Part shown: piece by piece, positions 24,727 through 34,669 of the stretch
Position numbering within the stretch: the first letter of the stretch is position 1
Layout: the number at the start of each line of letters is the position of its first letter
DNA from: Oncomelania hupensis
Taxonomy: Eukaryota > Mollusca > Gastropoda > Littorinimorpha > Pomatiopsidae
DNA length: 64,000 nucleotides
NCBI GenBank assembly: GCA_036898135.1
Contig: CM072511.1
Location: 160,915,314 to 160,979,313 of the forward strand
Reading direction: 5' to 3'
Made by a program: the position numbers and the translations under genes
The notes under the pieces: model-generated
Told to the model about the DNA's origin: nothing
The model's database searches: none
The model's input: only the letters and a program-made list of their open reading frames with translations

Positions 24727-24909
24727 ATGGCGAAGACTGGCATCCTCGGCTCAGTTTCTACCGATAATGTATTTCTTTTAATTGACTTATACGAGTCGCA
24801 TCCCTGTCTGTGGGATGTGAAGGCGGTCGAGTACCGCAACCAGCAGTTGAAAAGAGCTGCTTTGACGTCAGTTCGGATGAACTTCACCGAGCGGACCGGC
24901 ATAGACTAG
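24727..24909 (+). CDS. MADF-domain protein, first exon (possibly broken)
   Basis: MADF (Myb/SANT-like) domains bind DNA or chromatin partners. This exon encodes the N-terminal helix: NVFLLIDLYESHPCLWDVKA, then YRNQQLKRAAL and FTERTGID, a good fit to the first half of a MADF domain. The ATG at 24727 has a strong context (AAAATGG). The frame meets a TAG at 24907. A donor-like CTGCAG|GTTGGT follows at 24921/24922, but it lies past the TAG and its phase does not match exon 2, so the true donor is unclear or the gene is already decayed. The second half of the domain is at 26454-26543 and 33126-33220. Confidence 0.6.
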   Translation: MAKTGILGSVSTDNVFLLIDLYESHPCLWDVKAVEYRNQQLKRAALTSVRMNFTERTGID

Positions 24910-24921
24910 AGTGCTCTGCAG

Positions 24922-26453
24922 GTTGGTACATTGTTACACTTTTGTTTTAGGCCTAATCTAGCTAGATAACCTATTTTTCATTGTCGGTCGACGTTTGTTG
25001 ATAAAATAACAATGCGTGCGTAATTTAGTATTTAATTTATATTCGGATGATATTTGCTTTTTATATAGGGGGAAAGAGGTTTTCTATGTAGTATGTATTA
25101 ATTGGCCCACGATCCGTAGGTGCAGACCTAAAACAGTAAAGTTGTGCAAGCTTCCTTCCAAGATGTGGCGGACAAGTTAATTAGGCTATTATTTTCTTGT
25201 GCATTGTTGCGTTTAATGGATTAGCCCAGTTTTTGTTTTATTTGTCTTTAAAATTAAACTCAAACAATGGCTTCACAAAAATAAATATGTAAATACTAAA
25301 ATAGTGTTAAATAAACAGTAGGCCTACAACTCCTATGACAAAGCAGAAGCAGCAGACACATATTAGTTTCTACTATTTATGCCCTTTGTCAAAGTTCTAG
25401 ATGTAGGCTACTCAGTACTGATTGCTGATATAGGCTACTAATAGTAATACTATTGCATTTTCTATGTGTTCAAGAAGTAATAGCATTAGTACTAGTCTAT
25501 TGTAATTTGTAGTACAGTAGAAATAGTACCAGTTGTGCTGTTGTAGCCCTAGCACTTGTCATAGATCTAGATTCTAGGCTATTTTGTAATTATGCTGCTG
25601 AAATGTTAAGTGTAACCCTGATAGCAGGTTTTCTGCTTAACACATGCCTATTTTCTGTTCCCTTTAAAGTTTAATTAAACTGTTTTTTCTTCATAATCTT
25701 GTTAAACAAGGAAATCTTGTTACATGGTCATATATCCCCACCCCCATGCCCACCCCAACCCCCCAAACAAAAAAAACAACCCCCCCCCCAAAAAAAAAAA
25801 AACAACTTAATTTGTTTCTACTGTATTTGTCATCAGTTCATTACAATATGACAGTGTAGAAATATGAGTATACACTGTTTTTGCAAATTGTGGAAGAAAT
25901 ATTGACACATAAGTTCATAACTCTTATTTTAAAAACAACTTACAGTGGAACCCTGTGAATACAGTTATAACTAACAATTTTTGTCTGCTTAACTCATGCA
26001 AATTTTCTGCTCCCTAGAGTCTAGACTGTAGACACTTTTTTTCCTATGTAACTTTGCTGCTTAACAAGGATTTCTGGTTAACACAGTCAATTTTGTAGTA
26101 TCCCCAGGAAAACATGTTAACTGGGTTCCACTGTATGTTATTTCTCAAAATAGTAATATTTCTCAAAATAGTAACATTTTAACTCTTCTCTTTAGGTGGT
26201 CTACACCGTGCCAAAGGTCTTGGCTTTAAAACTGACAATAGATGCTTTTTTCACAGTCCACTTTCGTGGTAACAGTTTATGTCAACAATCTCACTATTCG
26301 CCACAATTGGCTAAAACTTCCTGTTTTATTTGTAAACTTTGTAAACTTAGCATTAATGTATATGTTTTATTTAACAATGGTTTTGATGAAAAGAGAAGAT
26401 AGCATAGATTTAAATAAAAATAACAGCTTGTTGTTATTGTGCATGTGTTCCAG
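24922..26453 (+). other. Putative MADF intron, no other gene
   Basis: AT-rich, with a C/A homopolymer stretch at about 25737-25805. Frames at 26196-26457 show no motif. It ends in a T-rich tract and GTTCCAG at 26447-26453, a good splice acceptor. Confidence 0.55.
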
Positions 26454-26543
26454 ATGAGAATATCAAGACCAAGCTGGCCCAGCTGCTGTCTAACTATATG
26501 GGGGAGTTGCGGTGTGAGCGAGACAGCAAGAGGAGTGGGGCAG

Positions 26544-27217
26544 TGTTACACTCAGTTCGATGTTGGTGTTTTCTATCAGTATCTGATTCAGCCCCGATGC
26601 TTGAATTCCTGATAGTTGTGTAACTCAGATTCGTTTATTCACGCAACCCGTCCAAACAGCATACAAGTCACAAAGTCGACGTATGAAGTTTTCCACTTTT
26701 ATTCAGCACACATCAACAACTGCATACAATCGCCTTTTCACTCTCAAATTTCACTTTCCAACTCACTATCAACAACTTCTCTACTTTTTTAACAGTGCGG
26801 CGCTTATATAGTCTCTACATAGATACACGGGAACAAACGAGAATAATCCTACATAAAACACCACAACCAATCAAAATTAATTTCATCATCACGTGACTCA
26901 CGTCATACAACCCCATTTGGAATGGAAGCTTCCATGGTAACCAACAGAATAATCCACACACTTCGATCGATAGTAAACAACTAATTCCCGAAAATTCTCA
27001 AACAATATCGACCAACTAAAAACACTAACATTACACAAAGCCTCTACTAATAACAACGCAAAATCAAATCAAAGATAAATACACTCTATTACTGCATGCG
27101 TTGCAAAATAAAACGAACAGATCTATCGCGCGCGTCACGCACAAGCCTACCATTGCACGCGCTTCACACATAACATCGTGCGCATTTCATACGCACCATT
27201 CGCGTTTCAACGTAACA
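26544..27217 (-). repeat. 3' LTR of the complete Gmr1-like element
   Basis: 674 bp. It abuts the polypurine tract at 27218-27233 and the left GGCAG copy. It contains a TTTATT (AATAAA on the - strand) near 26699. Confidence 0.93.
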
Positions 27218-27427
27218 TAACCCCCCACCCAAGAAGAAATTTACCTAATTTCTTTCACCAACGTTGATACGCAATGCACAAACAAAATTAGAAATTAAAA
27301 CTTATTTCAGACTGTCTGAACACTGTCAATGTTCTCAGCTTATTCACACAGAGTCAATGGTTTTATCTTCAAATCTGTCTGGATATTGTCAATGTTCACA
27401 GTTCATTCACACAGAGTCAATGTTTCT

Positions 27428-30400
27428 TTACTCACACACTCTGCTGAGGAAGTCCGCACCAACATTGTCTGATCCTTTGATAGATTCTACTCGCATGTTA
27501 AAGTTCTGCAAGTACATAGCCCATCTCATGATGCGACTGTTCACAAACTTGGCAGAGTTCAAGTAAGTTAGCGGCTTGTGTTCAGTCTGTAGCACGAACT
27601 TCACTCCTTGAAGGTACAGTTCGAACTTCCGGATTCCCCATATGATGGCAAGGCACTCTTTCTCCATGGTCGAATAATTTTTCTCAGCCTTGGACAGCTT
27701 CTTGCTGGCGTAACTGACAGGAAATAGTTTCCCTTCGTGCTCTTGCATCAGTATGGCGCCGATGCCTTCGTCCGCTGCGTCTGTCCTTAAGACGAATTCC
27801 TTGGAAGTATCGGGCAGTCGTAGTACCGGATCCTTCGAAAGGAGGTCGCGCACAGTCTGGTATGCCTTCTCTTGAGACGGTCCCCACTCCACTTGATTAG
27901 GACAGCCTTTCCGCACCAGGTCCGACAAGGGTGCTGTGATGGCGGAGTAGTTCGGTACAAACTCCCTGTAATATCCAGCCAACCCCAGGAAAGATCGCAC
28001 TTGCTTCTTGGTTTGGGGACGTGGAGCGTTCAGAATCTTGGTGACGTTTTCTAGTAGAAGCCCCTTTTGTCCTTCTTTCAGCGAATGGCCAATAAAGTCT
28101 ACGTTGTCAGTCCCCAGAATGCACTTACTGGGTCTCACGGTCAGGTTAGCTTCTGTTAGACGGTGAAACAGCTCCCTCAAGGTCTGCAGATGCTCTTCCC
28201 AGGTGCGAGTGTGGACTAGCAGGTCGTCCCAGTAACACACGACGTTGTCCATCCCACTGAGCATCTTCCTCATTCCTCTCTTCAGGGTAGCACCGCTGTT
28301 GACCATGCCAAAGGGCATCCTTAGGCACTCGTACGTCCCATCAGGAGTTATAAAAGCAGTCTTTGGTATGTCCTGTTGACACACGGGGACTTGCCAATAA
28401 CCCTTGCTGAGGTCAATCTTTGAGAAGATTTTACTCCCCGATAATTGGCGGAAGAGGTCTGCTGCGGTAGGCATCGGCTCAGGGTCGAAGACGGTGATCT
28501 TATTAACCTTCCTGTAGTCGATGCATACTCTGTTGCTCCCGTCCTTCTTCTTCACGACCACGATAGGGGACGCGTAGGGGGAACTGGACTCCCTGATGAT
28601 GCCCATTTTCAGCATCTCATCGATGTCTTTCTTCAAGGATTCCCGGGCCTTGAAAGGGATCGGGAAGGGCTTGGATCGAACAGGGATATTCGAAGTGAGG
28701 TGGACTTCGTGTTCGACCAAAGTCGTAGAGCCTGGGACATCGCTGAAGTTACGGGGAAACTCGCCCATAAGACCCTTGAGCTCCATCTTCTGACCTTCCG
28801 TCAAGCTTGGTCCTAGCTTAACATCATCGATACCTTCTTTGCTGTGGAAGTCTCCCAGTTCCAACAGTTCCTCGCTGTCAAAGCTGTCGTCGATCTCAGC
28901 TGCTGTCGCTGCCTGTACAGTCTCCAATGGCCTTTCCACGTACAGCTTAAGGAGGTTGGCGTGGTATATCTTGGAGTGCTGGCCGACCTTCACCTTGTAG
29001 TCGTTGATCCCCACCACGGTCTCCACTTCGTACGGGCCTTTCCACTGCATCAGCAACTTATTGTGATCAGTAGGTAGCAGCACCAGCACTTTGTTGCCAG
29101 GTTTAAACTTCCTGTTCACAGCCCTACGATCGTAGTAGTGCTTTCCACAATCCTGGGACTTCTTCAGGTTTTCTCTGGCTATCTCGAGAGTCTGCTCCAG
29201 CTTCTCCCGTAGCTCAAACACGTACTGGTAGCTGTTCTTCACCTCTGGGGTGTCTACTTCTTTCGTCCACAGTTCTTTTATGATGTGCATCGGCCCTCGG
29301 ATGGTTCTTCCGTACAGCAGCTCGAACGGAGAGAAGCCGGTGGACTCCTGCGGTACTTCTCTGTAGGCGAAAAGTAAGGCGTTGATGTAGCGATGCCATT
29401 GTCTGGGCTGCTCGCTGCACAGTTTCTTCAGGGTGGACTTCAGCGTAGCATTGAACTTCTCGACAAGCCCGTTGCACATTGGATGGTAGGGTGTCGTAGT
29501 CAAATGCCGGATGCTCAGCAGTCTGTTGACTTCCTTCATACAGTCAGAGACGAACTGCGTCCCGAGGTCTGTCAGAATTTCTTCAGGCACTCCAAGTCTG
29601 CTGAACATGTCCACCAGTGCCTCTGCTACAGTTTCAGTGTCAATCTTCTTCAGTGGCACTGCTTCTGGGTACCGAGTCGCATAGTCTACTAAAGTCAGTA
29701 CCCATCGATGACCTTCTTCACTCGGAGGTCTTATTTCGCAAATTAAGTCTAAGGCCACCCTCTTGAAAGGTCGGTCGATCAAAGGCATTCTCTGCATTGG
29801 CACTTTAGGGACCCTTCCTCGAGGTATGGTCTTCTGGCAAATGTCACATGATCGACAGAAACGGCTGACGTCCGCATGAAGTCCTGGCCAGTAGAACACC
29901 GCCTGGATTCTATCCGACGTCTTCTTGATACCTAGGTGACCTCCCATGATTGAGTCATGCGCTACTTCCATCACCTGGCGCCTTAGGGGTAACGGTACCA
30001 AGACTTGACGTAGTGGTTTCCCTCCGTTGACCCTCGGGTGCTGGAAGATGCGATACAGGATCTTGGCCTTCACCTCAAAATAGACCGTACCACTGCCTTT
30101 GGTCACGTGGTCTTGGCGGTTCCTGTACTTGTTTAAAGTGCTATCAGCTTCCTGGAGCTGGATCAGCTTATCTCTGTCCACGATGGCAGCTTTGGAGTTG
30201 TCGGCGACCTTCAGTGGCGTAGACGTCTTGTCTCTCTTGGCCTGGGCCCTGGTAGTAGCAGCACCGACGATCTCTGGTCGGCAGGGCTGAGCCGGAGTAA
30301 CCACATTGTCCCGTAGCAGCTCTGAAAGGTCTCCATCGGGAAATGGCAGTGGATCCTCCTCCACAACTTCGACGCGTTGGGTTGAGGCAGGACTCCACTC

Positions 30401-31981
30401 TGGATCGGGGTCGTCGGGTCGTCTCGCGCCGTCAATATTCCCGATCATCAAATCATACAGCGGCTTCTTCAGGCAAACCGCTTCGACTTCGCCTATGTAG
30501 AAAGGGGTGTTGACATGAATCTTCGCAACTGGCGCTTTCACACATTTGCTGTCGGCCATGAGTGTCCATTTAGAATCGCCAGTGAATTGTTCTTTAGCGA
30601 TCAGGTCTTCTCTGACGATGACCCCACTGCAGCCAGAGTCTCTTAGAACAGTCACTTCATGATTTCCGACGCGTCCCTTGGAAACAGGCATGTTTTGGAC
30701 GGTCATCGCTGCGCTGGCGACGACGGGGATGGATTTCCCGTTGGCAAGGAGAAGTTGGCCATCGGTTATGCACTCTTGCACGTCCGCGGGAGTAGCTGCG
30801 CGCTCGGTCTCACTCGGAAGAATGACGCTCCCGCCGCACACTTGATGGTCAGATCTACTGTTTTGCCGTTGATTGGAGAAACGTCTTTGTCGGTTGCCCG
30901 CCGCTGCATTGTCCTTACTGCTCCGCTGTCCGCTACTTTTGTTTTGAGGACAGTTAGCCGCTCTGTGGTCTGTAGCGTTGCAGGTGAAACAGCCTCTTGA
31001 GTGCCCTTCCCTGGGAGGTGGCGTGGAGTCCGTCTGTTTCTGGTTCGTCTGGCTCCCCTGGATCTGGTTCTCATGGTTTCCAGTCTTCTGAAAATGTTTC
31101 GTCGCGCTGGGTGGCCCCAGGGTCTTCCCATGAGCGATGAGATATCTTTCAGCAGCCTCAGTCACATCTTTAAGCGTCTGCAGCTTTTGTTCTTCTAAGT
31201 GGGTCGCTAGGTCCTTGTGACAGGCATTGAGAAATTGTTCCTTCACGATCAGGTCATGGAGACTATCGTAAGACTTTCCTTTGCCTGATAGTTCCACCCA
31301 CTTGTGTAAGTATGACGACAGGCGCTCCACAAATTGCTTTGGCGTCTCGTCTGACTTAGGCCGGCATTCACGGAAGCGTTTACGGTAGCGCTTCTCTGTA
31401 AAGTTGTAGCACTGCAATAGGGCCTCTTTCAAGACGTCGTAGTCTTTAGCGTCATCGTCCGACAATCTGGTGTAGACGTCGAGTGCTTGCCCCGTCAGAT
31501 GTGCACTTAGTCGAATCGCCCAGTCTTGAGGTTGCCAGTTAGAGCTTTTGGCAAACCGTTCAAATCTCGCCAAATAACTGTCGATCTGGTCCTTCCCGTC
31601 GACAAACGCTGGCAATTTTGGAGCTTTGTTGTCACTGATAACTTGTGGCGCATTCTGCTGTTGCTGGATACGCGCCATTTCTAGCTGGAACTCAAGACGC
31701 TTCAGCTCGAATTCTCTGTCTTTTTCTTGCCGCTGCTGTTCAAGTTCTCTTTCTTCACGGCGACGTTGCTCTTCCCTTTCTTCCCGTTGACGCTGTTCTT
31801 CCTTTTCTTCTCGGCGTCGCTGCTCCTCTAATTCTAGACGCTTCTGTTCTAATTCTATTTCTTTTTCTAGACGCTTCTCTTCCAATTCTCTTTCTCGTAT
31901 TCTCTCCTGAGACTTGACGTACTCCGTCAGCTGCTTGCCTTTTAGATTCAGTTCAACCCCTTTCTGCCAGAAGTCAGCCAT
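27428..31981 (-). CDS. gag-pol: Gag-pol polyprotein of Gmr1-like retrotransposon (1517 aa)
   Basis: A single fused frame, no frameshift between gag and pol. Residues 20-105 form a long Glu/Arg/Gln coiled coil. Residues 125-285 are a capsid region with the pattern later domesticated as the vertebrate SCAN domain (CRPKSDETPKQFVERL). Zinc knuckle CFTCNATDHRAANC at 331-344; protease DSGCSG at 448; integrase HHCC at about 675-715; DDE at D745, D805 and E841; GPY module at 982; RT near 1105-1290 with YWDD at 1250; RNase H near 1395-1510 with D1401, E1440 or E1442 and D1510. Integrase precedes RT, unlike standard Ty3/gypsy. Oddities: RT has YWDD rather than YVDD, and RNase H has TEH at 1466 where TDH is usual, changing one acidic catalytic position. 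Length and domains are complete. Confidence 0.95.
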   Translation of the reverse strand: MADFWQKGVELNLKGKQLTEYVKSQERIRERELEEKRLEKEIELEQKRLELEEQRRREEKEEQRQREEREEQRRREERELEQQRQEKDREFELKRLEFQLEMARIQQQQNAPQVISDNKAPKLPAFVDGKDQIDSYLARFERFAKSSNWQPQDWAIRLSAHLTGQALDVYTRLSDDDAKDYDVLKEALLQCYNFTEKRYRKRFRECRPKSDETPKQFVERLSSYLHKWVELSGKGKSYDSLHDLIVKEQFLNACHKDLATHLEEQKLQTLKDVTEAAERYLIAHGKTLGPPSATKHFQKTGNHENQIQGSQTNQKQTDSTPPPREGHSRGCFTCNATDHRAANCPQNKSSGQRSSKDNAAAGNRQRRFSNQRQNSRSDHQVCGGSVILPSETERAATPADVQECITDGQLLLANGKSIPVVASAAMTVQNMPVSKGRVGNHEVTVLRDSGCSGVIVREDLIAKEQFTGDSKWTLMADSKCVKAPVAKIHVNTPFYIGEVEAVCLKKPLYDLMIGNIDGARRPDDPDPEWSPASTQRVEVVEEDPLPFPDGDLSELLRDNVVTPAQPCRPEIVGAATTRAQAKRDKTSTPLKVADNSKAAIVDRDKLIQLQEADSTLNKYRNRQDHVTKGSGTVYFEVKAKILYRIFQHPRVNGGKPLRQVLVPLPLRRQVMEVAHDSIMGGHLGIKKTSDRIQAVFYWPGLHADVSRFCRSCDICQKTIPRGRVPKVPMQRMPLIDRPFKRVALDLICEIRPPSEEGHRWVLTLVDYATRYPEAVPLKKIDTETVAEALVDMFSRLGVPEEILTDLGTQFVSDCMKEVNRLLSIRHLTTTPYHPMCNGLVEKFNATLKSTLKKLCSEQPRQWHRYINALLFAYREVPQESTGFSPFELLYGRTIRGPMHIIKELWTKEVDTPEVKNSYQYVFELREKLEQTLEIARENLKKSQDCGKHYYDRRAVNRKFKPGNKVLVLLPTDHNKLLMQWKGPYEVETVVGINDYKVKVGQHSKIYHANLLKLYVERPLETVQAATAAEIDDSFDSEELLELGDFHSKEGIDDVKLGPSLTEGQKMELKGLMGEFPRNFSDVPGSTTLVEHEVHLTSNIPVRSKPFPIPFKARESLKKDIDEMLKMGIIRESSSPYASPIVVVKKKDGSNRVCIDYRKVNKITVFDPEPMPTAADLFRQLSGSKIFSKIDLSKGYWQVPVCQQDIPKTAFITPDGTYECLRMPFGMVNSGATLKRGMRKMLSGMDNVVCYWDDLLVHTRTWEEHLQTLRELFHRLTEANLTVRPSKCILGTDNVDFIGHSLKEGQKGLLLENVTKILNAPRPQTKKQVRSFLGLAGYYREFVPNYSAITAPLSDLVRKGCPNQVEWGPSQEKAYQTVRDLLSKDPVLRLPDTSKEFVLRTDAADEGIGAILMQEHEGKLFPVSYASKKLSKAEKNYSTMEKECLAIIWGIRKFELYLQGVKFVLQTEHKPLTYLNSAKFVNSRIMRWAMYLQNFNMRVESIKGSDNVGADFLSRVCE

Positions 31982-31984
31982 CTT

Positions 31985-32095
31985 GATGCTTCTGGAAAGT
32001 TCTTTTCAAGAAAGTTCTTTTCTGGAAAGTTCTTTTCTGGAAAGTTCTTGACTGGAGAGTTCTTTTTTCTGGAAAGTTCTTGACTGTGCTGTACC
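31985..32095 (-). repeat. Short tandem repeats in the element leader
   Basis: The element's 5' untranslated leader, just upstream of the gag start, holds about six imperfect copies of a 15-17 bp unit (TCTGGAAAGTTCTTTTC on the + strand). It could affect leader structure or packaging; this is inference. Confidence 0.75.
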
Positions 32096-32423
32096 TTTCT
32101 AGACTGTTCTAGAACAGCACGCTTTCTGCAGTAGCGCTGAAGTAGACGCGACGTCCGCTCGCCGCTCTCTGTAACACTGGCGATGTAGCTCCGAGACTGT
32201 CCCTCGACGTAGTCTTACGGCAGCCACGTAGTCCCGATCTGTTGTTCGCTCACGAAGCAACTCTTCAGCGACTACACGCCCTTGCAGTCAACCCGAACCT
32301 ATCGGTGATGTAGTCCCAGTATGTTGGCCCCTCTCGACGCAACTCGTTGGCGGCTACCCTCGATGACTGCCTCTCGTAACGTTGACTCGCTTGTTGTAGC
32401 AGTTGAACCCTTGGCTATGGCGT

Positions 32424-32444
32424 GAATCCCGGCTTGGCCCCCAA
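32424..32444 (-). other. Candidate primer binding site
   Basis: On the - strand, TGGGGGCCAAGCCGGGATT begins 3 nt inside the 5' LTR, where a tRNA primer anneals in LTR retrotransposons. The primer tRNA was not assigned. Confidence 0.5.
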
Positions 32445-32446
32445 AA

Positions 32447-33120
32447 TGTTACACTCAGTTCGATGTTGGTGTTTTCTATCAGTATCTGATTCAGCCCCGA
32501 TGCTTGAATTCCTGATAGTTGTGTAACTCAGATTCGTTTATTCACGCAACCCGTCCAAACAGCATACAAGTCACAAAGTCGACGTATGAAGTTTTCCACT
32601 TTTATTCAGCACACATCAACAACTGCATACAATCGCCTTTTCACTCTCAAATTTCACTTTCCAACTCACTATCAACAACTTCTCTACTTTTTTAACAGTG
32701 CGGCGCTTATATAGTCTCTACATAGATACACGGGAACAAACGAGAATAATCCTACATAAAACACCACAACCAATCAAAATTAATTTCATCATCACGTGAC
32801 TCACGTCATACAACCCCATTTGGAATGGAAGCTTCCATGGTAACCAACAGAATAATCCACACACTTCGATCGATAGTAAACAACTAATTCCCGAAAATTC
32901 TCAAACAATATCGACCAACTAAAAACACTAACATTACACAAAGCCTCTACTAATAACAACGCAAAATCAAATCAAAGATAAATACACTCTATTACTGCAT
33001 GCGTTGCAAAATAAAACGAACAGATCTATCGCGCGCGTCACGCACAAGCCTACCATTGCACGCGCTTCACACATAACATCGTGCGCATTTCATACGCACC
33101 ATTCGCGTTTCAACGTAACA
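32447..33120 (-). repeat. 5' LTR of the complete Gmr1-like element
   Basis: 674 bp. It contains the promoter for the - strand transcript and ends at the right GGCAG copy. I saw no difference from the 3' LTR. Confidence 0.93.
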
Positions 33121-33220
33121 GGCAGGGAGGGAGGATGTAAAGAAGAGCAAATGGCCGTATTTGGAGGCGTTAGCTTTCCTCAAGGCATCGGCAGTGCAGA
33201 CAGATACTGTTTCGAACCTA

Positions 33221-33602
33221 GTGAGTATCATGCTGTACAATGGAATTTAAAAAAATCTTTTGGCATACAATTTACAAAGGATAAATAACAAAAACTCAGC
33301 AACACTCGTTCATTAGAACTGTTTTTGTTTTTTTTAATCAACCAAGCCAACATCCCAGTTTAGTGTATATATAATATATCAAGTACATTGCTCTTCAGTA
33401 CATGCTAAAAACCAATAGCATGACCTTTTTGATTGATTTATTTATTTCACAGATTTGCAAATAGAAACCATAATTTATAAACAATTGGAATAACGCTCAT
33501 GATAAATTTAAACATACGATTTAGTATTGTATTAGTACGGTTTTTATTTAATTTGTTAATTAATATTTTATTGTTCTTGACATTGTTATTAAGCAGATTC
33601 AT
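33221..33602. other. Putative next MADF intron, no gene
   Basis: Starts with the donor GTGAGTATC. AT-rich. Nothing else recognisable. Confidence 0.5.
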
Positions 33603-33678
<76 letters not shown>

Positions 33679-34056
33679 AGTATGCTATATACGCGCCTTT
33701 TACCAAATCAATCAGGCTCAAAGCGCGGCGATCTATACAAACATACACGCTCACCTGTCTCATTCACCCTCACACACACCAAATACACATCCATCACTCA
33801 AACAGGTGGTGTAAAGGCAGGGAGATCGCTATTAAAAGACGGAAAGAAATTTGAATTTTTTTTTTTGAATTTTTTATATTTACTGCGTCCTGTACCATTA
33901 TTGAAGGGAGGGAGGAAACCGGAGTGCCCGGAGAAAACCCTCGGTGACCTCAATAGTCTCGTACCTAAGTCACAAACGTTCGCCCCTTGCGGGAATCGAA
34001 CCCGCGACCTTCGGCATAGGAAACCGGCGACTTATCCACTGCGCCACGAGGCCACC
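33603..34056 (-). repeat. tRNA-derived SINE with (ATT)n tail
   Basis: Reads on the - strand. The tRNA-Arg-like head is at about 34053-33983, with A box GTGGCGCAGTGGATAAG and B box GGGTTCGATTCCC, but no paired acceptor stem. The body includes a GGTTTCCTCCCTCCC stretch and a CGCGTATATAGCATA 3' end, followed by a pure ATT tail at 33603-33676. The tail motif again resembles L2/CR1 3' ends. Confidence 0.75.
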
Positions 34057-34099
34057 TCATTTGAAAATTACTTGGTAATTTATAAATTAAAATGAAGGA

Positions 34100-34643
34100 T
34101 AGCGGCTCTGCTCTGCATCTCGATTTCCCTCCAGAGATTTTCCAGTTTGTGCCCTATTCTGACCTACCGCTGGCGTGCATGAACGAACTTAAAAGCCGAC
34201 TTAGACTTAACGCTTCACTTAAACATGCTACTTAAGTCTAAGTCGGCTTTTAAGTTCGTTCATGCACTGGATCTTATTGTAAACGACTGTGGCAGACTGA
34301 CTGGTCTACTCATATCAACAACAAATTATTTCAAATTCTTCCCGATTTGTCAGATTCTTTGCCTAACTTTGCATCCACTCGCAAAGAAGAAACAGTTTTG
34401 TCTCGCCTTCATATTGGGCATACTTATGTCACACCCAGTTTCCTTTTAAAAGGAGAAGAACCACCATGGTGCTTTGCATGTGATCAATCCTTTGCCGTTC
34501 GCCATTTCATGTCTGAGTGTGCTGATCTGATTGAGGAAAGAGAAACATATTTTGGTTCAATACCTTTCAAAGAGAATTTTAAAGTATGTAATGGTCAGCA
34601 TCTGTTTCAATTTTTACATGTTGGTTTGTTTTATCGCATATAA
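34100..34643 (+). mobile_element. LINE C-terminal fragment of the RNase-H-bearing type
   Basis: Open frame 34347-34643 reads STRKEETVLSRLHIGHTYVT, then LLKGEEPPWCFAC and a CCHC-like zinc site (C, C, H, C), matching the end of LINE ORF2 proteins that follow the RT with an RNase H (I/Ingi-like group). The preceding 34100-34346 encodes the adjacent part in broken frames and contains a 36-bp hairpin. Confidence 0.7.
34175..34267. repeat. Perfect 36-bp inverted repeat (hairpin)
   Basis: Arms 34175-34210 and 34232-34267 are perfect reverse complements (starting GTGCATGAACGAACTTAAAA), with a 21-bp loop. It lies inside the RNase-H LINE remnant and disrupts its coding frame. Confidence 0.93.
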
Positions 34644-34669
34644 ATCATATCGACATGTTTTGTTTAGTT

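Larger units (their letters stand above)
26544..33120 (-). mobile_element. Complete Gmr1-like Ty3/gypsy LTR retrotransposon
   Basis: 6,577 bp, on the - strand. Two 674-bp LTRs (26544-27217 and 32447-33120) read as identical by eye, both TG...CA, flanked by a GGCAG duplication (26539-26543 and 33121-33125). It carries one uninterrupted 1517-codon gag-pol. A primer-binding-like TGGGGGCCAAGCC sits 3 nt inside the 5' LTR, and a polypurine tract (GGGTGGGGGGTTA on the - strand) abuts the 3' LTR. Matching LTRs and an open reading frame mean a very recent insertion that may still be mobile. Pol order is protease-integrase-RT-RNase H, the Gmr1 arrangement. Confidence 0.95.
26454..33220 (+). pseudogene. 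MADF-domain exon 2, interrupted by a retrotransposon
   Basis: The left part, 26454-26543, reads ENIKTKLAQLLSNYMGELRC and runs up to SGA. The right part, 33126-33220, continues in the same frame with KSKWPYLEALAFLKA to VSNL, then a strong donor, GTGAGT at 33221. Acceptor (CAG at 26451-26453) and donor define a 185-bp exon encoding the second half of a MADF domain. Between the two parts lies a 6,577-bp Gmr1-like element in the opposite orientation, bounded by the exon's own GGCAG repeated on both sides. The exon is coherent across the gap, so the insertion hit a recently intact exon; this allele should not make the protein unless the element is spliced out. Confidence 0.75.

Noticed and set aside
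33983..34053. Functional tRNA-Arg gene on the - strand
   Set aside because: It is the head of a SINE with a body and (ATT)n tail; the acceptor stem is mismatched.
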